Origin: CAVQOB01 sp963714325
Lineage (GTDB): Bacteria > Pseudomonadota > Alphaproteobacteria > Rhizobiales > Hyphomicrobiaceae
Assembly: GCA_963714325.1 (NCBI GenBank)
Contig: CAVQOB010000015.1
Coordinates: 1 to 64,000, forward strand
Length of the DNA stretch: 64,000 bases
Direction of reading: 5' to 3'
Shown: one piece after another, positions 34,436-42,897 of the stretch
Layout of the letters: every line of letters begins with the position of its first letter
How positions within the stretch are numbered: position 1 is the first letter of the stretch
Made by a program: the position numbers and the translations under genes
The notes under the pieces: generated by a model
Database searches by the model: none
Told to the model about the DNA's origin: nothing
The model's input: the letters and a program-made list of their open reading frames with translations, nothing else

Positions 34436-36148
34436 TCCCCCCGCCCTGCCGCCTGCCACCGCCCGGTGCAGCAGTAGCACCGGAATCAACCCAACCAGCA
34501 CGATCGCCAGCGCGCCGAGTGCACCCTGCTCGAACTGCTCGAGCGCCGCGAACGTGTACACCTTCGTCGCTAGCGTCTCGAAATTCATCGGCCGCAGCAG
34601 CAGCGTCGCCGGCAACTCCTTCATGCCATCGACGAACACCAGCAACGCGGCAGCCGCAAGCGCCGGCGCCAGCATTGGAAGATGCACGCGAAGCAGTGCA
34701 GAAGTGGCCGTTTCACCCAGTGTCCGCGCGGCAGAATCGAGGTTGGGCGAGAGCCGCGCATATCCAGCCTCGATATTGCCGACAGCAATAGCAAGAAATC
34801 GACAGACATAGGCCAGCACCAGGATAGCGACGCTGCCCGACAGCAGCAACCCGCTCGAAATCCCAATCGTCCGCCGCAGCACACCATCAACCGCCGCATC
34901 GAGTCCGGCCAGCGGAATGATGAGACCCAGCGCCAGAATGACGCCAGGGATTGCATAGCCGACGCCAACCAACCGCAATGCCGATACCGTGAACCAGCTC
35001 TTTTGCGTTCGCCCCGCGTAGACGAGCGCGATCCCCAGCACGACCGAGATGACCGCCGCCATCGCCGCCAGCACGACACTGTTCAACGCCGCCCGCCAGA
35101 ACCCGCCAGCCATCGCTTCTCCGGCATAGCGCGCGGCATGCGAGATCAATACGAAAAAAGGTACGCCGAACCCAGCCAAGACTGGCAACAGACAGACCAT
35201 TGTCGCCACCCAACCCCGCCATCCCAAGAGGTCGCTGAAGGGGATAGCCCGGTAGCGTCCGGTGGTATGATGGACAAGCCCGCCGCCACGCTGCGCCCGC
35301 TCAGCCACAAACAGCCCGATTGCCAACACCAGCACCACGATCGCGATCTGGGCAGCGCCGCCAAGGCTGCCCCGTTGCAGCCACGTGGAGTAAACCGCGA
35401 CAGTGAGCGTCTCAACACCAAGATATTGCACCGCGCCGAAGTCATTCAGGCACTCCATCAGCACCAGCGCGACGCCAGCGGCGAGCGCTGGCCGGGCCAA
35501 CGGCAAAGCCACCGCAAACAACGTACCCAACGGCGTTCGCCCAAGCGTGCGTGCCACTTCCAACACGCAAACCGATTGCTGCACGAAACTCGCTCGCGCC
35601 GCGAGGTAAACGTAGGGGTAGAGCACGCACGCCATCACCCCGATGGCACCGCCAAGTCCCCGCACCTCCGGGATCCAGCTATCGGCCGGCGATCGCCATC
35701 CGAACACCGCTTGCAACGTGCGCTGCAGTGGCCCGGTGAACTCCAGCAATTCAACATAGGTGTAGGCGGTGATGTAGGTTGGCATTGCCAACGGAAGCAC
35801 CAACAGCCGATCGATCAGCGAACGGCCGGGAAACCGAAACATCGTCACGAGCCACGCCATGCCTGCACCAATGACCAGCGTCATCAGCCCCACGCCACCG
35901 AGCAGTGCCGCTGTTTCGCCAAATGCGCGAGGCAGCACTTGCCGGATCAAATGCGGCCAGACCGGATCAATAGGCCGCGCTGCCATCACGAGGATGGCAA
36001 CGATCGGCAACAGCACGACCGCGGCAATGCTAGCGATCAGCGCCATTAGGCCCCGCGACTGAGCCTTGAACTGACCGCGCACCCATGCGCTCATCCGTGC
36101 GGCCCGTCCAAAAGCTGCGCGCGCGCGCGTTGAAAGTGCAGAATTCAT
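34433..36148 (-). CDS. Iron-type ABC transporter permease (FbpB-like, two fused domains)
   Basis: Inner-membrane permease of 571 residues from ATG 36148 (MNSALSTRARAAFGRA). It contains two BPD_transp_1 domains in tandem with about 12 helices; the first has the EAA-type loop EVARTLGRTPLGTLFAVALPLARPA (given here by its ends) and the second DSAARTLGETATSALLRVHLPML. LPLAMPTYITAYTYVELLEF and LNDFGAVQYLGVETLTVAVY are typical of ferric-iron/thiamine (FbpB/ThiP) permeases. No binding protein or ATPase gene is adjacent, so it must work with components elsewhere. A histidine kinase gene lies 80 bases upstream on the same strand. Confidence 0.88.
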   Translation of the reverse strand: MNSALSTRARAAFGRAARMSAWVRGQFKAQSRGLMALIASIAAVVLLPIVAILVMAARPIDPVWPHLIRQVLPRAFGETAALLGGVGLMTLVIGAGMAWLVTMFRFPGRSLIDRLLVLPLAMPTYITAYTYVELLEFTGPLQRTLQAVFGWRSPADSWIPEVRGLGGAIGVMACVLYPYVYLAARASFVQQSVCVLEVARTLGRTPLGTLFAVALPLARPALAAGVALVLMECLNDFGAVQYLGVETLTVAVYSTWLQRGSLGGAAQIAIVVLVLAIGLFVAERAQRGGGLVHHTTGRYRAIPFSDLLGWRGWVATMVCLLPVLAGFGVPFFVLISHAARYAGEAMAGGFWRAALNSVVLAAMAAVISVVLGIALVYAGRTQKSWFTVSALRLVGVGYAIPGVILALGLIIPLAGLDAAVDGVLRRTIGISSGLLLSGSVAILVLAYVCRFLAIAVGNIEAGYARLSPNLDSAARTLGETATSALLRVHLPMLAPALAAAALLVFVDGMKELPATLLLRPMNFETLATKVYTFAALEQFEQGALGALAIVLVGLIPVLLLHRAVAGGRAGG

Positions 36149-36228
36149 GGGTGGATGGCAATCACTGTCGTTCCGCACCTTCGTTGCGTCGGCGATGGTC
36201 CGCAACAGACGTTACCCAACCGTCGCCG

Positions 36229-37020
36229 TCAAGCAGCCCCAACATCTGGGCCAACATCTGGCAATGCAACTCGGTCGCCCGCAAAGATCAGCGCAGCGCG
36301 CGTCCCAACCCCGACCGTACTGTCGAACGACAGCCGCGCCCCATTCGCCTGGGCGAGTTCCTGACTGAGTAGCAGACCGAGGCCTAGTCCCGACCGGCTA
36401 TCAAGTGCGGTCCGATGCAATGGCCGGGCAAGTCCGGACCGGATCCAAGCCAGATCGTCCGCCGCAATCCCATCACCCGTATCCGTCACGACAATGTCAA
36501 TGCTTCCATCGCGCCACCGACGGGCCTCGATCGTGATCAGACCGCCGGGCGCCGTAAATTTCACCGCATTGCCGAGCAGGTTGAGCAGGATCTGCGTGAC
36601 GGCACCGTGATGAGCGCGGATCAATGGCAAGCCCAGCTCGATGCGCTGATCCAATCCGATACCACCTCGCTCAGCACTGCCTCGCACCAACGTCAGCGCC
36701 AATGGGATCACGACACCAAGATCGACACGATCATGCGCCCGTGAAACGTCTGGCAACGACGTCGCTGACCCAGCCGACATGCGATCAATGATGGTCAAGG
36801 CATGCCGCAGCCCGTCGTAGATGTCCGCCGCGTATTGCCGGTAACGCGCATTGCCGAGCGGCCCGAAATGCTCGTCCCTGAGGATTTCAGCGAAAGTCAT
36901 GGCCGCGCCAAGCGGGGTTCGCAGTTCGTGCGACAGCTGCTCAACGGTGTTTGAGACGTCATCGACCACCAAACGCCTGTGCACGCCCCGATCCGACACC
37001 ACTTTTGGTCCAACTGTCAT
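36229..37020 (-). CDS. Short soluble sensor histidine kinase
   Basis: 263-residue kinase without membrane or PAS domain. The HisKA box is EQLSHELRTPLGAA, with phospho-acceptor His31, followed by FAEILRDEHFGPLGN, a sequence usual for cell-cycle/PAS kinases of Hyphomicrobiales. HATPase motifs are LLNLLGNAVKFT (N box), DTGDGIAADD (G1) and SGLGLGLLLSQELA (G2). The missing sensor half suggests either a truncated kinase or one that reads a partner protein. No response regulator is adjacent. It may be co-transcribed with the iron-type permease downstream, which is only a positional hint. Confidence 0.85.
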   Translation of the reverse strand: MTVGPKVVSDRGVHRRLVVDDVSNTVEQLSHELRTPLGAAMTFAEILRDEHFGPLGNARYRQYAADIYDGLRHALTIIDRMSAGSATSLPDVSRAHDRVDLGVVIPLALTLVRGSAERGGIGLDQRIELGLPLIRAHHGAVTQILLNLLGNAVKFTAPGGLITIEARRWRDGSIDIVVTDTGDGIAADDLAWIRSGLARPLHRTALDSRSGLGLGLLLSQELAQANGARLSFDSTVGVGTRAALIFAGDRVALPDVGPDVGAA

Positions 37021-37181
37021 AGGCTTGCCGTCCGGTCAGAGTTGCAACCTTAGCCATAAGAAGTACCGCGCCATCCGTCCATGGACCACAAACCCGGCCA
37101 TTTTGAACGAATTTCCCTTTCGCATTGGGTATCGCCATCGCTATAGTTGTCACAATTCCACAAAACCAGGAGCTGAAGACC

Positions 37182-37553
37182 ATGGCAGAACAGCCGAAAT
37201 TGGAAATCCCCGAAGCAATGCGGGAAATGGCCGAGCGCAACGTCGAGCAATCTCGCCAAGCCTACACGCAGTTCCTGGACATGGCGCGGCAAGCCCAATC
37301 GATGATGACCAAGTCAACCGAAGCGGTCACCGAGAGCGCACGCGACGTGCAGTCCAAGGCGTTGCGTTACGCTGAGGAAAACATGACCGCAAATTTTGCC
37401 TTTGTCAGTGACTTGGCGCGCGCAAAAGATCTCAATGAAGTCATGCAAGTCCAGCAACGGCACGCGCAAAAGCAGATGTTGAACTATACCCATCAGGCGC
37501 AGGATCTCGCACGTCTCATGGCAGAGGCCGCCCAGAAAGCCGGCAAGCCCTGA
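37182..37553 (+). CDS. Phasin-family protein
   Basis: Small helical protein of 123 residues (phasin_2 type), start MAEQPKLEIPEAMREMAE at 37182 with AGGAG upstream. The middle (AEENMTANFAFVSDLARAKD) and the ending LMAEAAQKAGKP are typical. Phasins coat polyhydroxybutyrate granules; some paralogues in this group serve other roles. It stands alone. Together with Ccr/Ecm in this window it fits a bacterium that stores PHB. Confidence 0.88.
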   Translation: MAEQPKLEIPEAMREMAERNVEQSRQAYTQFLDMARQAQSMMTKSTEAVTESARDVQSKALRYAEENMTANFAFVSDLARAKDLNEVMQVQQRHAQKQMLNYTHQAQDLARLMAEAAQKAGKP

Positions 37554-37720
37554 CAACCGTTCGTGCGACGAACGTCGTGCCGTCAGTCACCGTCGTTAGC
37601 ACCATTTGTGGTGGAAAACTCAAACCATCGCCACAGTAGCGCCACAGCCATGGGTTGTATTGCTGCGCCTGAGCGTTACAACGCCAGTCGACCCTGAAAA
37701 GCTCTCGAAAGCTAACGTCC

Positions 37721-38098
37721 ATGAAGTCCATCAACTGGCCCGTCACCACGATCGTAGCGATCATGCTCGGCATCGCTGCCACAGCCGCATTGGCCCAGCA
37801 TGCCGGTCACGCGCCACAGGTCAACAGCAAGACCGCCAACAAAGCGCCATCGACCAAAGAGTTCGCGGCCGCCAATGACAAGATGCACAAGGACATGGCG
37901 ATCGCCTTCTCTGGCAACGCCGACGTCGACTTCGTGCGCGGCATGATCCCACATCACCAGGGCGCCATCGACATGGCCAAGGTCGTGTTGGCACACGGCA
38001 AGGACAAGGAGATCGCCAAGCTCGCCGCTGATGTGATCAAGGCGCAGGAAACCGAGATCGCCCAGATGCGCGATTGGCTGAAGAAGAACGCGAAATAG
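37721..38098 (+). CDS. DUF305 secreted protein
   Basis: 125-residue exported protein. A signal peptide covers residues 1-25 with an ALA-Q cleavage site. The DUF305 (ferritin-like, CopM-type) motif GMIPHHQGAIDMAK lies at 74-87 with His78/His79. Members bind or handle metals, in some cases copper, in the periplasm. A His-rich start after cleavage (QHAGHA) supports metal binding. It is the single-domain form and stands between the phasin and ubiG. Confidence 0.88.
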   Translation: MKSINWPVTTIVAIMLGIAATAALAQHAGHAPQVNSKTANKAPSTKEFAAANDKMHKDMAIAFSGNADVDFVRGMIPHHQGAIDMAKVVLAHGKDKEIAKLAADVIKAQETEIAQMRDWLKKNAK

Positions 38099-38153
38099 CG
38101 GGCTCGACCAGAACACTCAATTTTTCCAGCACACGCAAATCAATCGGATAGGG

Positions 38154-38918
38154 CTAAACTTTTTGTGGCCTCGCCGCCGCCGCCAAATAGTTGACATCGG
38201 TGTCTGCACTCAACGACCAGAGATCCGTGAGCGGGCTGTAGACCATCCCTTCGAACACCGGCGTGCCAAGTCCGGCTTCGCGAACGTAACGGGCAAGCTC
38301 ATCCGGCGTCACAAACCGCTCCCATTGATGCGTCCCGACCGGCACCCAGCGCAGCACATACTCGGCACCGATAATCGCCAGCGCATAGGCCTTCAACGTG
38401 CGGTTCAAAGTCGACAGGATCAACAACCCTCCCGGCCGGACCAGCTGGCCCACAACCCCAAGGAACGCGCCAACATCCGGCACGTGCTCGACAACCTCCA
38501 GGCACACCACGACATCGAACGTCATCGCCTCAGCCACGAGTTCTTCGGCCCGAACAGCGCGATAGTCGATTGTGAGACCCTGGCCGACCGCATGGACCCT
38601 CGCGGCAGCGATGTTTTCCGGCGCCGGATCAATAGCCGTCACCCGCCCCCCAAGCCGCGCCAAGGGTTCGGAGACCAGCCCCCCGCCGCAACCAATGTCG
38701 AGAAACGACCACCCAGCGAGGCAGCGCAGTCCCTCGTCTGACCGCCCAAAATGCTTCATGACACGGTCACGAATGAAACGCAGCCGCGCCGGACTGATCT
38801 TATGCAGCGGCCGGAATTGGCCATCCGGGTCCCACCAAGCGTCGGCCTGCCGGCCGAATCGTGCGACTTCCTCAGGGTCAAGCGTCGGTGCGCTGGCTAT
38901 TCTTAAAGGTTCAATCAT
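38154..38918 (-). CDS. ubiG: Ubiquinone biosynthesis O-methyltransferase
   Basis: SAM-dependent methyltransferase that performs both O-methylations of ubiquinone synthesis, 254 residues from ATG 38918 (MIEPLRIASAPTLDPEEV). Motifs are WWDPDGQFRPLHKISPARL near residue 28, SAM motif I FLDIGCGGGLVSEPLARLG, VCLEVVEHVPD and FVTPDELARYVREAG. It is divergent from lysC, an order kept in many alphaproteobacteria, and this supports the start. Normal length. Confidence 0.96.
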   Translation of the reverse strand: MIEPLRIASAPTLDPEEVARFGRQADAWWDPDGQFRPLHKISPARLRFIRDRVMKHFGRSDEGLRCLAGWSFLDIGCGGGLVSEPLARLGGRVTAIDPAPENIAAARVHAVGQGLTIDYRAVRAEELVAEAMTFDVVVCLEVVEHVPDVGAFLGVVGQLVRPGGLLILSTLNRTLKAYALAIIGAEYVLRWVPVGTHQWERFVTPDELARYVREAGLGTPVFEGMVYSPLTDLWSLSADTDVNYLAAAARPQKV

Positions 38919-39103
38919 CCGTGAATAGGAATCCGCCGGAATACGCTTGTCAAGCAAGCGTGACCAAGTGTTGCGGTCCCGGCATCGAGTGGCTATGAGT
39001 ACCGCCAGAACAGCAACGCGAAACAATGTCTGAAATTGACCTTGGCGGCATGCCTGATGAACCGGACATGTTATCCTTGAAAACGGGTGCCTGAGCAAAC
39101 GAC

Positions 39104-40366
39104 ATGGCTCTGATTGTAATGAAGTTCGGCGGCACATCGCTCGCCAATGTCGAACGCATCCGCAACGTCGCGCGCCACGTCAAGCGTGAGGTCGACGCTG
39201 GCAACAAAGTCGCGGTTGTCGTCTCGGCGATGTCTGGCAAAACCAACGAGCTGGTCGGCTGGGTCCGCGAGGCGTCGCTCCTGCATGATGCCCGCGAATA
39301 CGATGCCATCGTCGCCTCGGGCGAGCAGGTCACGGCAGGCCTTCTCGCGGTGTGCTTACAAGCGATCGGCATCCCCGCCCGCTCCTGGCAAGGCTGGCAG
39401 ATCCCGATCATCACCGATAGTGCGCACGGCGTCGCCCGCATGAAGGACATCAAGGCGGACAAGCTCAAGGAACGCATCAACCAGGGCGAAGTGGCGGTTA
39501 TCACCGGCTTCCAGGGGATCGAGCCGGAGACCAACCGCATCTCGACCCTCGGCCGTGGCGGCTCCGATACCAGCGCCGTAGCCATCGCCGTCGCCCTCAA
39601 GGCCGACATCTGTGATATCTACACCGACGTCGACGGCGTCTACACCACTGACCCGCGCGTCGTCCCCAAAGCGCGCCGCTTGCCCAAGATCTCCTATGAG
39701 GAGATGCTGGAAATGGCGTCGCTCGGCTCGAAGGTGTTGCAAACACGCTCTGTCGAATTGGCCATGGTCTACAAGATGCGAACCCGTGTCTTGTCGAGTT
39801 TTGCGGCCCCGGAATCCATGAAACCAACCGGGCCCGACACCTGGAATGAACTCGGTACTATCGTCTGCAGTGAGGAAGAAATCGTGGAACAGCAAGTCGT
39901 CAGCGGCATCGCCTTCCAGAAAGATGAGGCAAAGGTCACTTTGCTCAAGATCGAAGACAAGCCCGGCATCGCCGCGCGCATCTTCGGCCCGCTCGCCGAA
40001 GCAAATGTCAACGTCGACATGATCGTACAAAACTTGTCATCCGACGGGCGTCACACCGACATGACATTCACAGTCCAAGAGAGCGAACTCCCCCGGACAC
40101 TCGAAGTACTCAAAGCCGCGCGCAAGGATATCGGTTATTTCGATGTCGCGAGTTCCGCCGACGTCGTCAAGGTTTCTGTGATCGGCATCGGCATGCGTAG
40201 TCACGCTGGTGTCGCAAGCCAGATGTTCAAGGCCTTGGCCTCGAAAGGCATAAATATTCTGGCCATCACCACGTCCGAGATCAAGATCAGCGTCTTGATT
40301 GATGCAGCCTACTCTGAACTCGCCGTTCGAACACTGCATGGCCTCTACGGCCTCGACAAGGATTGA
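39104..40366 (+). CDS. lysC: Aspartate kinase
   Basis: Phosphorylates aspartate, the first step to lysine, threonine, methionine and diaminopimelate. 420 residues. The kinase domain starts VMKFGGTSLANVERI with Lys7; GRGGSDTSAVAIA and DGVYTTDPRVVP are the substrate and nucleotide loops. Two ACT domains follow from about residue 265 (LLKIEDKPGIAARIF, VIGIGMRSHAGVAS), the regulatory part for feedback by lysine/threonine. It is divergent from ubiG and followed by ptsP, the standard alphaproteobacterial order. Confidence 0.97.
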   Translation: MALIVMKFGGTSLANVERIRNVARHVKREVDAGNKVAVVVSAMSGKTNELVGWVREASLLHDAREYDAIVASGEQVTAGLLAVCLQAIGIPARSWQGWQIPIITDSAHGVARMKDIKADKLKERINQGEVAVITGFQGIEPETNRISTLGRGGSDTSAVAIAVALKADICDIYTDVDGVYTTDPRVVPKARRLPKISYEEMLEMASLGSKVLQTRSVELAMVYKMRTRVLSSFAAPESMKPTGPDTWNELGTIVCSEEEIVEQQVVSGIAFQKDEAKVTLLKIEDKPGIAARIFGPLAEANVNVDMIVQNLSSDGRHTDMTFTVQESELPRTLEVLKAARKDIGYFDVASSADVVKVSVIGIGMRSHAGVASQMFKALASKGINILAITTSEIKISVLIDAAYSELAVRTLHGLYGLDKD

Positions 40367-40575
40367 TCGATTAGCGCGTAAGCTGCCTGTGCAATAACCG
40401 CGTGGCGTGACCGCAGACGGACTGCAGGCTTGGCCTCATAGAACTCAATCTCACAATGCCTAAGTCACGCGGCGATGTCAGCCTGAAGCAAGCCATACGT
40501 CGTAGCGTGCTGATACGAAACAAAGTTGATACGAAACACTTTAGCAAACCCATAATTGGAGTCATCGAAACACCC

Positions 40576-42870
40576 ATGCAGGGCAAGCGGGGCGACGAGA
40601 CACGCAAGGCTGCGACGGAGCCCGCGCTGCGCATCATCATGCGCCGTTTGCGCGAGATCATGTCCGAGCCCGCCGACGGTCAAGTCCGGCTGAACAATAT
40701 TGTTCGCCAAATCGCTGGCATCATGGTTGCCGAAGTTTGCTCCATCTACGTCAAGCGCCAAGACGGTTCACTAGAGCTATTCGCGACCGAAGGCCTCACG
40801 CCGTCAGCCATCCACAACACGTTCATGCGCCGCGGCGAAGGTCTCGTTGGCCGTTGCGCAGAACTCGGCCAGCCCATCAATGAACCGGACGCGCAGACGC
40901 ATCCAGCATTCTCCTACCGCCCGGAGACGGGCGAGGAAATCTATCATTCGTTCCTGGCGGTTCCCATTCAGCGAGGCGGCGGTGACGTGCTCGGCGTCCT
41001 AACCGTGCAGAATAAAACGGCGAAAGAATACAGCGAGGAAGACGTCGAGGTCCTCGAAACGACGGCGATGGTGCTAGCCGAGCATCTGGTGTCCGGCGAT
41101 GTCGCCGGCGTCAATTCTGCCGCTGAGTTCAGCCGTGCCGTCGCCCACGTCGTGCGCGGTCAGGCAATTGCCGAAGGCATCGCCCTAGGTCATGTTGTCC
41201 TGCATGAATCCCGCGTCGTCGTCACCACGCTAAAAAGCGAAGATCCAGAAGCTGAAACCAAGCGCCTTGAAACGGCGCTCGAGGAATTGAAAGCGACACT
41301 CGACGAAATGCTCGAGCAGGGCGATCTGGCGGTATCTGGCGAGCACCGCGAGGTTTTTGAAGCCTATCGCATGTTCGTCAATGATCGCGGCTGGCTCCGG
41401 CGTATGAAGGAAGCCATTGCCCGTGGCCTGACGGCCGAAGCAGCCGTCGAACGCGTCCAGAACGACACCCGCTCGCGGATGTTGCAGCAAGCCGATCCTT
41501 ACTGGCGGGAGCGCTTGAAGGACCTCGATGAACTCTCCGACCGATTGCTCCGCGTCCTGTCCGGTCGCACCCGCACGTTGAGTGCGACCGGCAATCTGCC
41601 CGTTGACGCCGTCATTGTCGCGCGCACCATGGGGGCCGCCGACCTCCTCGATTACGATCGCAAGCGCATCAAAGGCCTCGTCATTGAGGACAGCAGCGGC
41701 CAGAGCCACGTTGCCATTGTCGCTAAGGCGCTCGGCATTGCAGCTGTCGGCCAGGCACGCGGTATCGTCGAGCGCGTCGATAGCGGCGACCCGGTTATTG
41801 TCGACGCCGAAACTGGCGAGGTTCACGTCAGGCCCAGCGGTGATGTCATCGCGGTCTATGCCGATAAAGCGCGGTTCCGCGCCCGAAAGCAGCGTAAGTA
41901 TCGCACTTTGAAAGACAAGCCCGCGATCACCAGGGACGGCCAACGCATTGCCTTGAATATGAACGCCGGACTGCTTGTCGACATGCCGCATCTGATCGAG
42001 TCGGGCGCAGAAGGCATCGGCCTGTTCCGGACGGAACTGCAATTCATGATCTCGCAAACACTGCCACGGCTCGAACGCCAGACACAGACTTACCGCGCTA
42101 TCATGGACGAAGCTGCGGGCAAACCGATTGTCTTTCGTACTTTGGATATTGGTGGCGACAAATCGTTGCCCTACCTGCGCCAAGCCAAAGAAGAAAACCC
42201 GGCCATGGGCTGGCGAGCGATCCGCTTGGGTCTCGATCGTCCCGGACTTTTACGCACCCAGGTTCGCGCCCTGCTGCGAGCAGCAGTCGGTCAAGAACTC
42301 CGCGTGATGTTGCCAATGGTCACAACAACAGGCGAATTTGATGCAGCGAAGATATTGATCGATCGTGAAGTCCTGCTCCTCCGTCAGCGCGGCGCCGAAG
42401 GTCCGCGCCGCCTTCTCGTTGGCGTCATGGTCGAAGTGCCGGCTCTGTTGTATGAGTTGGAAGTGCTGATGCCCAAAGTCGATTTCGTGTCAGTCGGATC
42501 CAATGACCTGCTGCAGTATCTTTTCGCCGCCGATCGCAATAATGAGCGGACAGCCAAGCGCTACGACTCGCTCTCAATTCCCGCACTAAAAGCGCTCGCC
42601 AGCATCGTCAGTGCCGGCAAGCGACATGGCAAGTCCGTCACTTTGTGCGGCGAAATGGCCAGCCGCCCGCTGGAAGCGATGGCCCTGATCGGCCTCGGCT
42701 TCCGTTCGATCTCAATGGCAGCCTCTGCCATCGGCCCGGTCAAAGCCATGTTGATGTCGCTCGACGCCGGCGCACTGGAACAGCATCTCACTAAACTGAT
42801 CAATGCGGGCCACATTGATATCCGTGGCGCGCTGAAGGCATTCGCCGCTGCCAACGTTGTCGATATTTAA
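40576..42870 (+). CDS. ptsP: PEP-protein phosphotransferase of the nitrogen PTS (EI-Ntr)
   Basis: First enzyme of the regulatory PTS; passes phosphate from PEP to NPr. 764 residues if ATG 40576 (MQGKRGDETRKAATEP) is used; an earlier ATG at 40456 would add 40 residues without family similarity. The N-terminal GAF domain (about 20-160) has EVCSIYVKRQDGSLELF and LVGRCAELGQPI. The phospho-His domain has GQSHVAIVAKALGI with the active His near 377. The PEP-binding barrel has GIGLFRTELQFM, LRVMLPMVTTTGEF, SVGSNDLLQYLFAADR and the catalytic Cys in TLCGEMASRP near 690. It lies directly after lysC. Confidence 0.95.
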   Translation: MQGKRGDETRKAATEPALRIIMRRLREIMSEPADGQVRLNNIVRQIAGIMVAEVCSIYVKRQDGSLELFATEGLTPSAIHNTFMRRGEGLVGRCAELGQPINEPDAQTHPAFSYRPETGEEIYHSFLAVPIQRGGGDVLGVLTVQNKTAKEYSEEDVEVLETTAMVLAEHLVSGDVAGVNSAAEFSRAVAHVVRGQAIAEGIALGHVVLHESRVVVTTLKSEDPEAETKRLETALEELKATLDEMLEQGDLAVSGEHREVFEAYRMFVNDRGWLRRMKEAIARGLTAEAAVERVQNDTRSRMLQQADPYWRERLKDLDELSDRLLRVLSGRTRTLSATGNLPVDAVIVARTMGAADLLDYDRKRIKGLVIEDSSGQSHVAIVAKALGIAAVGQARGIVERVDSGDPVIVDAETGEVHVRPSGDVIAVYADKARFRARKQRKYRTLKDKPAITRDGQRIALNMNAGLLVDMPHLIESGAEGIGLFRTELQFMISQTLPRLERQTQTYRAIMDEAAGKPIVFRTLDIGGDKSLPYLRQAKEENPAMGWRAIRLGLDRPGLLRTQVRALLRAAVGQELRVMLPMVTTTGEFDAAKILIDREVLLLRQRGAEGPRRLLVGVMVEVPALLYELEVLMPKVDFVSVGSNDLLQYLFAADRNNERTAKRYDSLSIPALKALASIVSAGKRHGKSVTLCGEMASRPLEAMALIGLGFRSISMAASAIGPVKAMLMSLDAGALEQHLTKLINAGHIDIRGALKAFAAANVVDI

Positions 42871-42897
42871 GGCCTGCAAGGGTTAGGCATTGCTCGG

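Noticed and set aside
41230..42183. 317-codon open frame on the minus strand opposite ptsP
   Set aside because: It lies fully inside ptsP, whose motifs are unmistakable; the frame is open only because of GC-rich codon bias.
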